Shown here piece after piece: positions 17,831 through 25,560 of a stretch of 64,000 nt of DNA; the stretch's first letter is position 1, and each line of letters opens with the position of its first letter. A program made the translations under genes and the position numbers. Below the pieces are notes generated by a model. That model ran no database searches, had not been told where the DNA came from, and saw nothing but the letters and a program-made list of their open reading frames with translations. The DNA is from G963664935 sp963664935. Its GTDB lineage: Bacteria; Pseudomonadota; Gammaproteobacteria; Methylococcales; G963664935. The stretch is from contig CAXXSE010000001.1 of assembly GCA_963664935.2 (NCBI GenBank), positions 310,001 through 374,000 of the forward strand. The letters run 5' to 3'.

Positions 17831-18589
17831 ATGACGACTAACACCCACACAACGTCAGACGAGCAACTGCTCCATCATCTGACGTATTTAAAACTCACGT
17901 ATATACAAGAACATTTCGAATCCCTGACCCAACAGGCCACAAAAGAACACCATTCTCACGTCCACTATCTCAACAACCTGATGGAAGGTGAAGCCGCGTT
18001 GCGCCAAGATCGCGCCGTGCAACGGCGTATTAAACTGGCCCGCTTCCCCACCCTCAAAACCCTAGAGCAATTTAACTGGACCTGGCCAAAAAAGATTAAT
18101 CGTCTTCACGTGCAAAACCTGTTTCGACTGAAGTGGCTTGAAGACAGGGCCAATGTGATCTTCCTCGGTGGCGTCGGTTTGGGTAAAACCCATTTAAGTA
18201 CAGCTCTTAGCTATACCGCCTGTTTAAAAGGTCATAGCGTGCTGTTTGCGACCGCCGTCGATATCGTCAATACCCTCAGCGCCCAGCACACAGGCAGACT
18301 CAAACTTGAAATGAAAAAATATCTCAAACCGTCCCTGTTGTGCATTGACGAACTTGGCTATTTACCGCTCGATAAAACCGGTGCCGATCTGTTGTTTCAG
18401 ATCATCAGTCATCGCTATGATAAGGGCTCTATTATTCTCACGACCAACCGCGCATTCAAACACTGGCCGGAAATCTTTAATAATGACAGTACCATTACTT
18501 CCGCGGTACTGGATCGATTACTGCATCACGCGGAAACCATCGTGATCGAAGGTCAAAGCTATCGCATGAAGGATCGGATTGAGACTTAA
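17831..18589 (+). CDS. istB: IS21 family AAA+ helper IstB
   Basis: 252 aa, DnaC-like AAA+ ATPase. Walker A is GGVGLGKTHLSTAL, Walker B LLCIDELGYLPL, sensor region IILTTNRAFKHW, and the Arg-rich C-terminus contains DRLLHHAE. IstB binds ATP and target DNA and directs IstA to the insertion site. It starts 17 bases after the istA stop. Intact. Confidence 0.95.
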   Translation: MTTNTHTTSDEQLLHHLTYLKLTYIQEHFESLTQQATKEHHSHVHYLNNLMEGEAALRQDRAVQRRIKLARFPTLKTLEQFNWTWPKKINRLHVQNLFRLKWLEDRANVIFLGGVGLGKTHLSTALSYTACLKGHSVLFATAVDIVNTLSAQHTGRLKLEMKKYLKPSLLCIDELGYLPLDKTGADLLFQIISHRYDKGSIILTTNRAFKHWPEIFNNDSTITSAVLDRLLHHAETIVIEGQSYRMKDRIET

Positions 18590-18611
18590 GGGTACTTTTA
18601 CACTACCCCGG

Positions 18612-18647
18612 AAAAACCGACAATAGTAGCGTTTGTCGGTTTTTTTT
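18612..18647 (+). terminator. Rho-independent terminator after istB
   Basis: AAAAACCGACAA and TTGTCGGTTTTT form a 12-base stem around a 9-base loop and are followed by further T residues. It lies 23 bases after the istB stop. Confidence 0.85.
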
Positions 18648-18712
18648 GCCTCGATTTTCAGCCTCGATTTTTATATCGGTAGTTTTAAGGTAAGTTCGCG
18701 TCGTTGGTAGCA

Positions 18713-18778
18713 CTCAGCTATGCGGATGAACTAATCGTGGAACGACGCGCGGAAGCCCAACGTGAGAATGAAAAATGA
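18713..18778 (+). pseudogene. Antitoxin C-terminal fragment of a PIN toxin pair
   Basis: The frame reads LSYADELIVERRAEAQRENE plus K and stop. This resembles the C-terminal toxin-binding tail of AbrB-type antitoxins that partner this class of PIN toxin (typically ending DELIAERRAEA). The stop overlaps the toxin start in an ATGA. The DNA-binding N-terminus was removed by the IS21-type element ending at 18712. Confidence 0.6.
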
Positions 18779-19155
18779 ATCCAATACTTGATGCCTCTGC
18801 ATTGCTTGCGTATCTCCACCAGGAGCCCGGATGGGAAGAGGTTCACAGGGTTGTCAGCGAAAGCTGGATTGGCGCCGTAAACTGGTGCGAAGTCACCCAG
18901 AAATTAAAGCGAAAAGGGTTGGTTGTGGAGAAGGTGCGAAGCCTTCTTGATGAGCTTGGCTTGGTAATCGTGCCTTTTTCGGCGGGACAAGCCGAGCTTG
19001 CAGCCCATCTTTGGGAAAAAACACGACAGCATGGACTCTCCCTGGCGGATCGAGCCTGTCTGGCTCTTGCTATGGAACGGCAAGCACACGTACTGACAGC
19101 CGACCAGATCTGGGTCCAGCTGGAGCTGGATATCGAGATTCGGTTGGTACGCTAA
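18775..19155 (+). CDS. PIN-domain toxin (VapC-like), orphaned
   Basis: 126 aa. PIN acidic residues: Asp in ILDASALLAYLHQE, Glu in VNWCEVTQKL, Asp in LSLADRACLALA and Asp in VLTADQIW. PIN toxins are Mg-dependent RNases that cleave tRNA or rRNA. Its antitoxin is cut to a short tail just upstream, so either a remote antitoxin controls it or it is silent because its promoter was lost. The frame itself is intact. Confidence 0.88.
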   Translation: MNPILDASALLAYLHQEPGWEEVHRVVSESWIGAVNWCEVTQKLKRKGLVVEKVRSLLDELGLVIVPFSAGQAELAAHLWEKTRQHGLSLADRACLALAMERQAHVLTADQIWVQLELDIEIRLVR

Positions 19156-19225
19156 AGAAAAAAGTTAGTTGCGGGGTACAAAACACGGAGGAAAGGGTCG
19201 CGTCTTGGATTCATACTATTTCAAA

Positions 19226-19316
19226 TACGATGTGATTTTATACAACCGTCCGCTAATTCGATACCGAGAATCTCAGCATGCTCAAATCATAACTATATTG
19301 CGCTACCATGCAAGAC
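19226..19316. repeat. 91-bp direct repeat, left copy, beside the Uma2 gene
   Basis: Aligns without gaps to 19995-20085 at roughly 70 percent by eye. Both copies run from TACGATG through CGAGAATCT, CATGCTCAAA and CATAAC to CAAGAC. The Uma2 gene lies between them on the other strand. Confidence 0.7.
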
Positions 19317-19372
19317 ATGTCCCATGTTTTCGGTCTCCGGCAGCCCACCGCTCCGCACTTCCACCCAACCAA

Positions 19373-19930
19373 TCATTCCCACAAACCATCAAGCGAAAAT
19401 GTATATTCGGCAAAGGGGGCAATCGTTATTTGTGCTTGTTCGGCAAACGAACCGGTGACAACCCAATGATTGTCATGAAGTTCGTAGGTTTCCAGCGTTT
19501 GTAATTCAGGGTCGATTAGCCATAAATAGGCTACCGTCAGTTCCGCATAGATCGGCATTTTTACAATGCGGTCAAGTCGAGCCGTTGCTGGGGAAAGGAT
19601 TTCACACACCCAATCCGGAACAACTTCAATCCAGGCGGTTTTGGGAAGGCGTGGCATACGTTCGCGGCGCCAGCCCGCCAGATCAGGCACTAATACATGA
19701 TTGTCAAGATGACATTCGGGCTCCGGCAAAATCCACCATCCACCTGGACCACCTCTTCCCTTATGGAAAGGTGAGATCAATTCATCGCCTAATGAACCGG
19801 CTGCCAGTGCGTGCTTGGGCGCTGGCCGAGGGTGGGTTTCCAATTGACCTTTAATAATTTCACCCACGATATTTTCCGGTAAGTCTAGGATATCTTGATA
19901 AGTCGCTGGTTTAACGGCAAGGTTAGTCAT
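19373..19930 (-). CDS. Uma2 family putative nuclease (DUF820)
   Basis: 185 aa. Uma2 proteins have a PD-(D/E)xK-like fold. Here the conserved acidic Asp is in HVLVPDLAGWRRERMPRLPK, followed by PDWVCEILSPATARLDRIVK with the E-x-LSP signature and YLWLIDPELQTLETYEL. The family is strongly expanded in cyanobacteria and some filamentous or multicellular bacteria; its cellular role is unsettled. It is a single gene flanked by 91-bp direct repeats, so it may have moved as a unit. Confidence 0.85.
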   Translation of the reverse strand: MTNLAVKPATYQDILDLPENIVGEIIKGQLETHPRPAPKHALAAGSLGDELISPFHKGRGGPGGWWILPEPECHLDNHVLVPDLAGWRRERMPRLPKTAWIEVVPDWVCEILSPATARLDRIVKMPIYAELTVAYLWLIDPELQTLETYELHDNHWVVTGSFAEQAQITIAPFAEYTFSLDGLWE

Positions 19931-19994
19931 AGTAGTTATTGGGTGCTATTCGGAAAGAAGGAGCCAAGTTTTGCGGCCATATTATTTAGAATAC

Positions 19995-20085
19995 TACGAT
20001 GCGACATTATGCAAACGCTCGCTACTTCAATCGCGAGAATCTTACCATGCTCAAAGCATAACCGTAATCTGCTATTTTACAAGAC
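19995..20085. repeat. 91-bp direct repeat, right copy, beside the Uma2 gene
   Basis: The gap-free partner of 19226-19316, same orientation. It ends about 117 bases before moxR, so it may carry or displace the moxR promoter. Confidence 0.7.
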
Positions 20086-20201
20086 TTAACCCTTTTTAGC
20101 CGTGTAGCCGTGAACTTTTGGACAATCGGATGGGTCTTAGGACACTAAACTTATGCTATCATCAAAATATTACGACAAAATAAGGTTTATCAAAGTACAA
20201 G

Positions 20202-21206
20202 ATGCAAGAAACAGCCGTCACAACGATAGAAGAAGTAAGTAGCGCCCAATCAGAAATTCATCGCTTAAAAAACTATATCGGCGAACAAATTATCGGTCAG
20301 GAAACCCTGGTAGAACGCATGCTAATCGCCTTGCTTGCGGACGGCCACCTGCTTGTGGAAGGCGCACCTGGGCTTGCGAAAACACGGGCGATTAATGTGC
20401 TTAGCCGGGGGGTTGAAGGCGATTTCCATAGGGTGCAGTTTACACCGGATCTGTTGCCAGCTGATTTGACGGGTACCGAGATCTATCGACCGCGGGATGG
20501 GTCTTTTAAATTTCAACGGGGGCCTTTGTTCCACAACCTGATTTTGGCCGATGAGATTAACCGCTCTCCCGCTAAAGTTCAGGCGGCGTTGCTAGAGGCG
20601 ATGGCCGAACGCCAAATTACCGTGGCCAAAACGACTTATCAGCTCCCCGAATTGTTTTTAGTGATGGCGACACAAAATCCAATCGAACAGGAAGGTACTT
20701 ATCCGCTTCCCGAAGCGCAATTGGACCGTTTTTTACTGCACGTCAAAATCGATTATCCTCAGGCTGAACACGAAAAAGCCATCTTAAAACTGGCCCGTTC
20801 GGAAGCCCGTCGGCAAATCGGTCATCAGGACATCGAATTTCGCCCAATCAATCAGCAAACACTGTTCGGGGCAAGGCGCGAAGTGCTTGATTTGTATATC
20901 GCCGAAAATCTGGAAGAATATCTGGTTCAATTGGTACTCGCCACGCGTGACCCCGGTGTTTATAGTGAAGACTTGAGCCAGTGGTTGGAATATGGCGCCA
21001 GTCCGCGGGCGACGATCGCGTTGGATCGTTGCGCAAAAGCACGGGCATGGTTGGCAGGCAGAGATTTTGTAACGCCTGATGATATCCAGGCGTTGGCCTT
21101 CGACGTGTTGCGTCATCGGATTATATTGTCATACCGGGCCGAGGCCGAAGGTATCACCCCCGACCATTTTATCCGGGAACTTATTGCTCGGGTCGCGGTC
21201 CCTTAA
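20202..21206 (+). CDS. moxR: MoxR-type AAA+ ATPase
   Basis: 334 aa. Walker A region GAPGLAKT, Walker B LADEINRSPAKVQAALLEAM, sensor 1 MATQNPIEQEGTYPLPEAQL and the Arg-containing DRFLLHV motif are all in MoxR form. MoxR ATPases act as chaperones that mature protein complexes, usually together with the VWA-domain proteins encoded beside them. It heads an operon of six genes reaching to 27335. Confidence 0.95.
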   Translation: MQETAVTTIEEVSSAQSEIHRLKNYIGEQIIGQETLVERMLIALLADGHLLVEGAPGLAKTRAINVLSRGVEGDFHRVQFTPDLLPADLTGTEIYRPRDGSFKFQRGPLFHNLILADEINRSPAKVQAALLEAMAERQITVAKTTYQLPELFLVMATQNPIEQEGTYPLPEAQLDRFLLHVKIDYPQAEHEKAILKLARSEARRQIGHQDIEFRPINQQTLFGARREVLDLYIAENLEEYLVQLVLATRDPGVYSEDLSQWLEYGASPRATIALDRCAKARAWLAGRDFVTPDDIQALAFDVLRHRIILSYRAEAEGITPDHFIRELIARVAVP

Positions 21207-21258
21207 CGGAAGAAAACCCTTCTTAATATCCGCTTTAGATCGTATCGTTGTCCGTTAG

Positions 21259-22224
21259 GTGTTAGCTGAACCTCCGTTAGCAAAAAAATCCGGGTACGAT
21301 GATGTCGTCCGTCTTACTCTGCCTGCATTGATCTCGTTGAATGAAGCGGCTTCAAGTGTTGCATTGTGGAAAGGCCGTATTCGTTCCGATCAAGGTTCGG
21401 GCTACATTTCCAGCGTGAAAGGCCGGGGAATGGAATTCGATGAAGTTCGACCGTACATGCCGGGCGATGACGTACGCAGTATGGATTGGAGGGTTACCGC
21501 ACGAACCGGTAAAGCGCACACTAAATTGTTTCGGGAAGAAAGGGAACGGCCGATATTATTAGGCATCGATTTGCGCGAACCGATGTTTTTTGCGACGCGT
21601 GGGGTTTTTAAATCGGTTCAAGCCTGTAAATTAGGGGCTTTGTTGGCCTGGAAAGCTCATCAAAATGGCGATCGGGTCGGCGGCCAGATCTTCGGTCAAA
21701 ACGCCTATCGGGAAATCAAACCGCAAAATGGTCAGCGGGAGGTGTTGCATTTTTTGACCGAGCTGGTGAAGTTGAGCGATCCGGCTGAAATTTCAAACTC
21801 TACCGGCTCGGTCTCGCAAGAAAGTATTCAAGGGAACGCTTTGGAATCCGTCCTGGTTCGTCTTATTCGGCATTCGCGGCCCGGTAGTTCGATCGTTCTT
21901 GTCAGCGATTTTTGGCAATTGGATCGGTCTTGTGAATTTCATTTGATGCATCTCGCCAAGCATTGCGACGTCATTTTGATGCTGGTGTTCGATCCAATGG
22001 AGGTACAACTTCCAGTCAAAGGGCGTTATCGATTTAGCGATGGTTGGCATGATATTACCGTGAATACCTCGGATCGGAGGACAACGGAAAATTATGAACA
22101 GATGTTTCGCAAGCACACCGATCGGCTCAAGAGATTAACGTTACGCTTTGGAATGCGTTTCGTCAGGGTATCCACCACCGACGATCCGGTTGAAGTTCTC
22201 CAATCCAGCATCATTGTCAAGTAG
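21259..22224 (+). CDS. DUF58 protein
   Basis: 321 aa from a GTG start. It contains the DUF58 signature GRGMEFDEVRPYMPGDDVRS then MDWRVTARTGKAHTKLFREE, followed by a VWA-like fold starting ILLGIDLREPM. The MIDAS pattern is degenerate (D-x-R-E instead of D-x-S-x-S). DUF58 proteins sit between MoxR and the Bat proteins in many genomes and are thought to help the complex assemble. The gap to moxR is 52 bases. Confidence 0.92.
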   Translation: MLAEPPLAKKSGYDDVVRLTLPALISLNEAASSVALWKGRIRSDQGSGYISSVKGRGMEFDEVRPYMPGDDVRSMDWRVTARTGKAHTKLFREERERPILLGIDLREPMFFATRGVFKSVQACKLGALLAWKAHQNGDRVGGQIFGQNAYREIKPQNGQREVLHFLTELVKLSDPAEISNSTGSVSQESIQGNALESVLVRLIRHSRPGSSIVLVSDFWQLDRSCEFHLMHLAKHCDVILMLVFDPMEVQLPVKGRYRFSDGWHDITVNTSDRRTTENYEQMFRKHTDRLKRLTLRFGMRFVRVSTTDDPVEVLQSSIIVK

Positions 22225-22235
22225 ATATTCGGCTA

Positions 22236-22715
22236 ATGGGACCCTCGCAGTTACCTTTAAAGGATATTCATTTGCCCGATCCTATCGGTTGGTGGCCGAT
22301 TGCTTCTGGGTGGTGGATATTGATATGTATAATCGTGCTCATAATTGTCATTGGCGTGTGGTGGTGGAGGCGCTTCAAACTCTTTGCGGCCAGAAGGTGC
22401 GCACTCCGCGAATTTAAAGAACTGAAAGCAAATCAGGATTTCACATCGCGGGAACGTATGGAAATTTTATCGGTATTGATACGGCGCGCATGTCTCAGTA
22501 CCTTCCCTCGGGAACAGACCGCGGGGCTTAGCGGTAGGAATTGGCTGAATTTTCTTGATCGCTCGTTAAACGACGGGAGGTTTAGCGGCGATGAGGGAAA
22601 AATATTGTTGGAAGCCCCTTATAGAAAAGATGCGAGCGGTGATTTTAATGCCGTATTTGAACTTTGTGAAGATTGGATTAAGGCTTTACCGCCCAGTACC
22701 TCAAGCCCTAAATAA
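22236..22715 (+). CDS. DUF4381 membrane protein
   Basis: 159 aa. It starts with the family motif LPLKDIHLPDPIGWWPIASG, then one membrane helix (about 22-44, WWILICIIVLIIVIGVWWWR) and a cytoplasmic helical tail. It lies 11 bases after the DUF58 gene. The function is unknown beyond its constant place in moxR-bat operons. Confidence 0.9.
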   Translation: MGPSQLPLKDIHLPDPIGWWPIASGWWILICIIVLIIVIGVWWWRRFKLFAARRCALREFKELKANQDFTSRERMEILSVLIRRACLSTFPREQTAGLSGRNWLNFLDRSLNDGRFSGDEGKILLEAPYRKDASGDFNAVFELCEDWIKALPPSTSSPK

Positions 22716-22747
22716 TCCCGGAAAATAGTTTGAGGTACTAATACCAA

Positions 22748-23740
22748 ATGATTCAATTTGAGTGGCCGTTAATTTTAATTGTGCTTCCGATTCCCATGCT
22801 GATTCGGCATTTTCTACCGCCTGTACAACCCGTACAAGATGCTGCTTTGCGGGTGCCCTTTCTAAAAAGTCTTGAAGCTTTGGGGGGCGTGCGCCGTAGT
22901 CCGACACTCACAAAATGGGTGCTTTGGGTGGCGATAGCTTCCTGGTGTTGTCTGGTGGTGGCCAGTGCGCGTCCGCAGTGGATAGGTGATCCCATTCCTC
23001 AGGCCGTTAGTGGGCGGGATTTATTGATCGCGGTTGATCTATCCGGCAGTATGAAGGAAAAGGATTTTTTTGTTCAAGGACAGCAGGTCGACCGGCTCAC
23101 CGCGACAAAATGGGTAGGATCCGGGTTCATTGAAAAGCGGGACGGTGACCGGTTGGGATTGATTCTGTTTGGAGACAATGCCTATCTGCAAGTGCCTTTG
23201 ACATTTGACCGGAAAACCGTACAGGTTCTATTGGATGAAGCATTTATTGGGATGGCGGGCGAGAGCACGGCAATTGGCGATGCCATCGGTTTGGCGGTAA
23301 AGCGTCTCAGGAAGAACCCGTCCGAGCAAAAGGTTTTAATTTTGTTAACCGATGGGGCGAATACGTCCGGAGTGGTAACACCACTAAAAGCCGCTGAGCT
23401 GGCCGCCGGAGAAGGATTGAAAATCTATACCATCGGTATCGGTGCGGATGAAATGATCGTCCGTAGTTTTTTTGGGAATCGACGGGTAAATCCTTCTCGG
23501 GATTTAGACGAAGACACCCTGCGAGCAATAGCCGACAAAACTGGAGGCCGTTATTTTCGAGCCCGCGATGCCGAGGAATTGTCCAAAATTTATGGCCTGC
23601 TCGATCAGCTCGAACCGATCGAGAAGGAGCAGCAATATTTCCGGCCCCGAAAAGCGCTTTATATATGGCCACTTGCGGGAGCACTGACGCTCTCAATGCT
23701 TTTATGTTTTCTCCGTCTTGGAAGGAAAATTCACCTGTGA
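22748..23740 (+). CDS. batA: VWA-domain protein BatA
   Basis: 330 aa. N-terminal membrane helices (about 5-20 and 56-75) precede a VWA domain with an intact MIDAS: DLSGSM, then Thr in GESTAIGDAIG and Asp in LLTDGANTSG. A C-terminal helix (IWPLAGALTLSMLLCFL) anchors it. It probably faces the periplasm and works with BatB and BatD in aerotolerance and envelope stress. The stop overlaps the next start (GTGA). Confidence 0.92.
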   Translation: MIQFEWPLILIVLPIPMLIRHFLPPVQPVQDAALRVPFLKSLEALGGVRRSPTLTKWVLWVAIASWCCLVVASARPQWIGDPIPQAVSGRDLLIAVDLSGSMKEKDFFVQGQQVDRLTATKWVGSGFIEKRDGDRLGLILFGDNAYLQVPLTFDRKTVQVLLDEAFIGMAGESTAIGDAIGLAVKRLRKNPSEQKVLILLTDGANTSGVVTPLKAAELAAGEGLKIYTIGIGADEMIVRSFFGNRRVNPSRDLDEDTLRAIADKTGGRYFRARDAEELSKIYGLLDQLEPIEKEQQYFRPRKALYIWPLAGALTLSMLLCFLRLGRKIHL

Positions 23741-25560
23741 TTCCGGAGGAATTTCATTTTATTCGGCCGGAGTGGCTATTTTTATTTATTCCTCTGGTGA
23801 TCCTGTTCGGTTTTATATGGCATGGACAATTAAATAAAAGCAATTGGCAATCGGTTTGCGATATTCAGCTACTGCCCTATTTGTTAGTGGATAAACCTGC
23901 GAAACGTAAGCGCTGGCCGTTATTCTGGTTGGCTTTGGGCGGTATTCTGGTGGTTTTTGCGCTGGCGGGCCCCGCCTGGGAAAGGTTGCCATCCCCGGTT
24001 TTTCGAAACGATTCGGCCTTGGTGGTCGTATTGGATTTGTCCGCTTCCATGGATGCCCAGGACATAAAGCCCAGCCGGCTCAAGCGAGCGAAGTTTAAAA
24101 TCAGGGATATTCTGGATCGCCGTAAGGATGGCCAAACGGCTTTGGTGGTCTATGCCGGAGATGCCTATACGGTCACGCCACTCACTAACGATACCGATAC
24201 CATCGGCAACCATCTTTCGGCGCTCGATACGTCATTAATGCCAAGTCCCGGTAGTAATGCCCATCGAGGATTGATACAGGCGGGAGAACTCCTAAAACAA
24301 GCAGGATTGCGTTCCGGGCACATTTTGCTGATTAGCGATGGTGTGAATCTGGCGAATACTTCCGATACCGTTAAACAATTGGGAACCCAGAGCTATTTAG
24401 TTTCAGTCATCGGTGTAGGCACACCGGATGGTGCGCCGATTCCCCGTGGACAGGGAGGTTTCCTTAAAGATTCATCGGGAAATATCGTGATTCCTCGTTT
24501 AAAAACCGAGGAATTACGGGAGTTGGCGTCTCAAGGAGGCGGGGGTTTTCGTGTCATGACTGCTGATAATCATGATATCGAGGCTATCGAAGGGATTATT
24601 GATAAGGGATCCATGGGTAGAGAAAAACAAGAAAGCGATTTACATATCGATCAATGGGATGAGAAAGGCCCGTGGTTACTCTTATTATTATTACCTATCG
24701 CAGCCTTTGCTTTCCGGAAAGGGGTTGTCGCTGTTTTTGTGTTGACCTTGTGCTTCCCTTGGCAAGGTCTCAAGGCCTTGGAATGGGATGATCTGTGGAC
24801 AACACGCGATCAGCGCGCCAACCAAGCTTTTCAGTCAGGGGAACCGGAAAAAGCGGCGCGATTGTTTGAAGATAGAAAATGGAGAGGCGCCGCTGCGTAT
24901 AGGGCTGGGGACTTTGATCAATCGGTAGAAGCCTTGGAGGGTCTTGAAGATCTCGATAGCCTATACAATAAGGGTAACTCCTTAGCGAATTTAAACCGTT
25001 ATCAGGAAGCATTGGATGCCTACAAACAGGTATTGAAATCGGATCCGGATCATAAGGATGCCCTCTATAACAAAGAGCTTGTAGAGGAACAGCTAAAACA
25101 GCAACAGTCCCAAGACTCCTCGGATCAAAATTCGGATGAGCATGAGGAAGACCAACAAGATTCACAGTCAGGGGATAACAGTGATTCTAATAGTGAATCA
25201 ACGCAAAACGACTCCGAGAAAAATCAGCAAGATTCTTCGCAACGGAATGAATCCGATACACCTGATAGTGACGAGCGGAAGGATGGAAGCGAGCAGCAGG
25301 AGAATCAAGATGGGCAGGAAAATAACGAAAACCGACAGGATATTGAACAACAGGCCGGGCAAATAGAACAAAATCAGGACCAAACCATGTCCAATAAAAC
25401 CGAGCTTTCACAAAGTAATACACCCGATGAATCCGAGCAGGCGAACGAGCAATGGCTGCGCCGGATTCCAGACGATCCCGGTAGGCTGCTGAGGGAGAAG
25501 TTCCGGTATCAATACAGTCGAAGAAACCGGGAAAATAACGATGAAACCGAAGCATGGTGA
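23737..25560 (+). CDS. batB: BatB/BatC fusion: VWA domain plus TPR and acidic tail
   Basis: About 607 aa from GTG 23737, chosen for its GTGA overlap with batA; an upstream ATG (about 23704) is possible. Two N-terminal helices precede a VWA domain with MIDAS DLSASMD and ISDGVNL, then a helix near 310 (GPWLLLLLLPIAAFAF). A TPR pair follows (SLYNKGNSLANLNRYQEALD, AYKQVLKSDPDHKDALYNKE). The last 130 residues are a low-complexity Gln/Asn/Ser/Asp/Glu tail, ending in a basic segment. In some bacteria BatB and BatC are separate genes; here they are one protein. Confidence 0.9.
   Translation: MIPEEFHFIRPEWLFLFIPLVILFGFIWHGQLNKSNWQSVCDIQLLPYLLVDKPAKRKRWPLFWLALGGILVVFALAGPAWERLPSPVFRNDSALVVVLDLSASMDAQDIKPSRLKRAKFKIRDILDRRKDGQTALVVYAGDAYTVTPLTNDTDTIGNHLSALDTSLMPSPGSNAHRGLIQAGELLKQAGLRSGHILLISDGVNLANTSDTVKQLGTQSYLVSVIGVGTPDGAPIPRGQGGFLKDSSGNIVIPRLKTEELRELASQGGGGFRVMTADNHDIEAIEGIIDKGSMGREKQESDLHIDQWDEKGPWLLLLLLPIAAFAFRKGVVAVFVLTLCFPWQGLKALEWDDLWTTRDQRANQAFQSGEPEKAARLFEDRKWRGAAAYRAGDFDQSVEALEGLEDLDSLYNKGNSLANLNRYQEALDAYKQVLKSDPDHKDALYNKELVEEQLKQQQSQDSSDQNSDEHEEDQQDSQSGDNSDSNSESTQNDSEKNQQDSSQRNESDTPDSDERKDGSEQQENQDGQENNENRQDIEQQAGQIEQNQDQTMSNKTELSQSNTPDESEQANEQWLRRIPDDPGRLLREKFRYQYSRRNRENNDETEAW

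Larger units (their letters stand above)
15246..18712 (+). mobile_element. IS21-type element with two accessory genes
   Basis: About 3.47 kb. Ends read TGCCAGCAGTGTTCTGAAAC on the left and (reverse complement) TGCTACCAACGACGCGAACT on the right, with scattered matches through TACC and TAAA. CTCAGC occurs directly outside both ends (15240-15245 and 18713-18718), consistent with a 6-bp target duplication. The sequence beyond the right copy is an antitoxin tail rather than the rest of the IS630. Gene order is zinc-ribbon ORF, winged-helix-like ORF, istA, istB, terminator. Confidence 0.82.

Noticed and set aside
23665..23736. Longer N-terminus for batB
   Set aside because: It would overlap batA by 76 bases with no ribosome site; the GTG start in the GTGA overlap fits operon style better.
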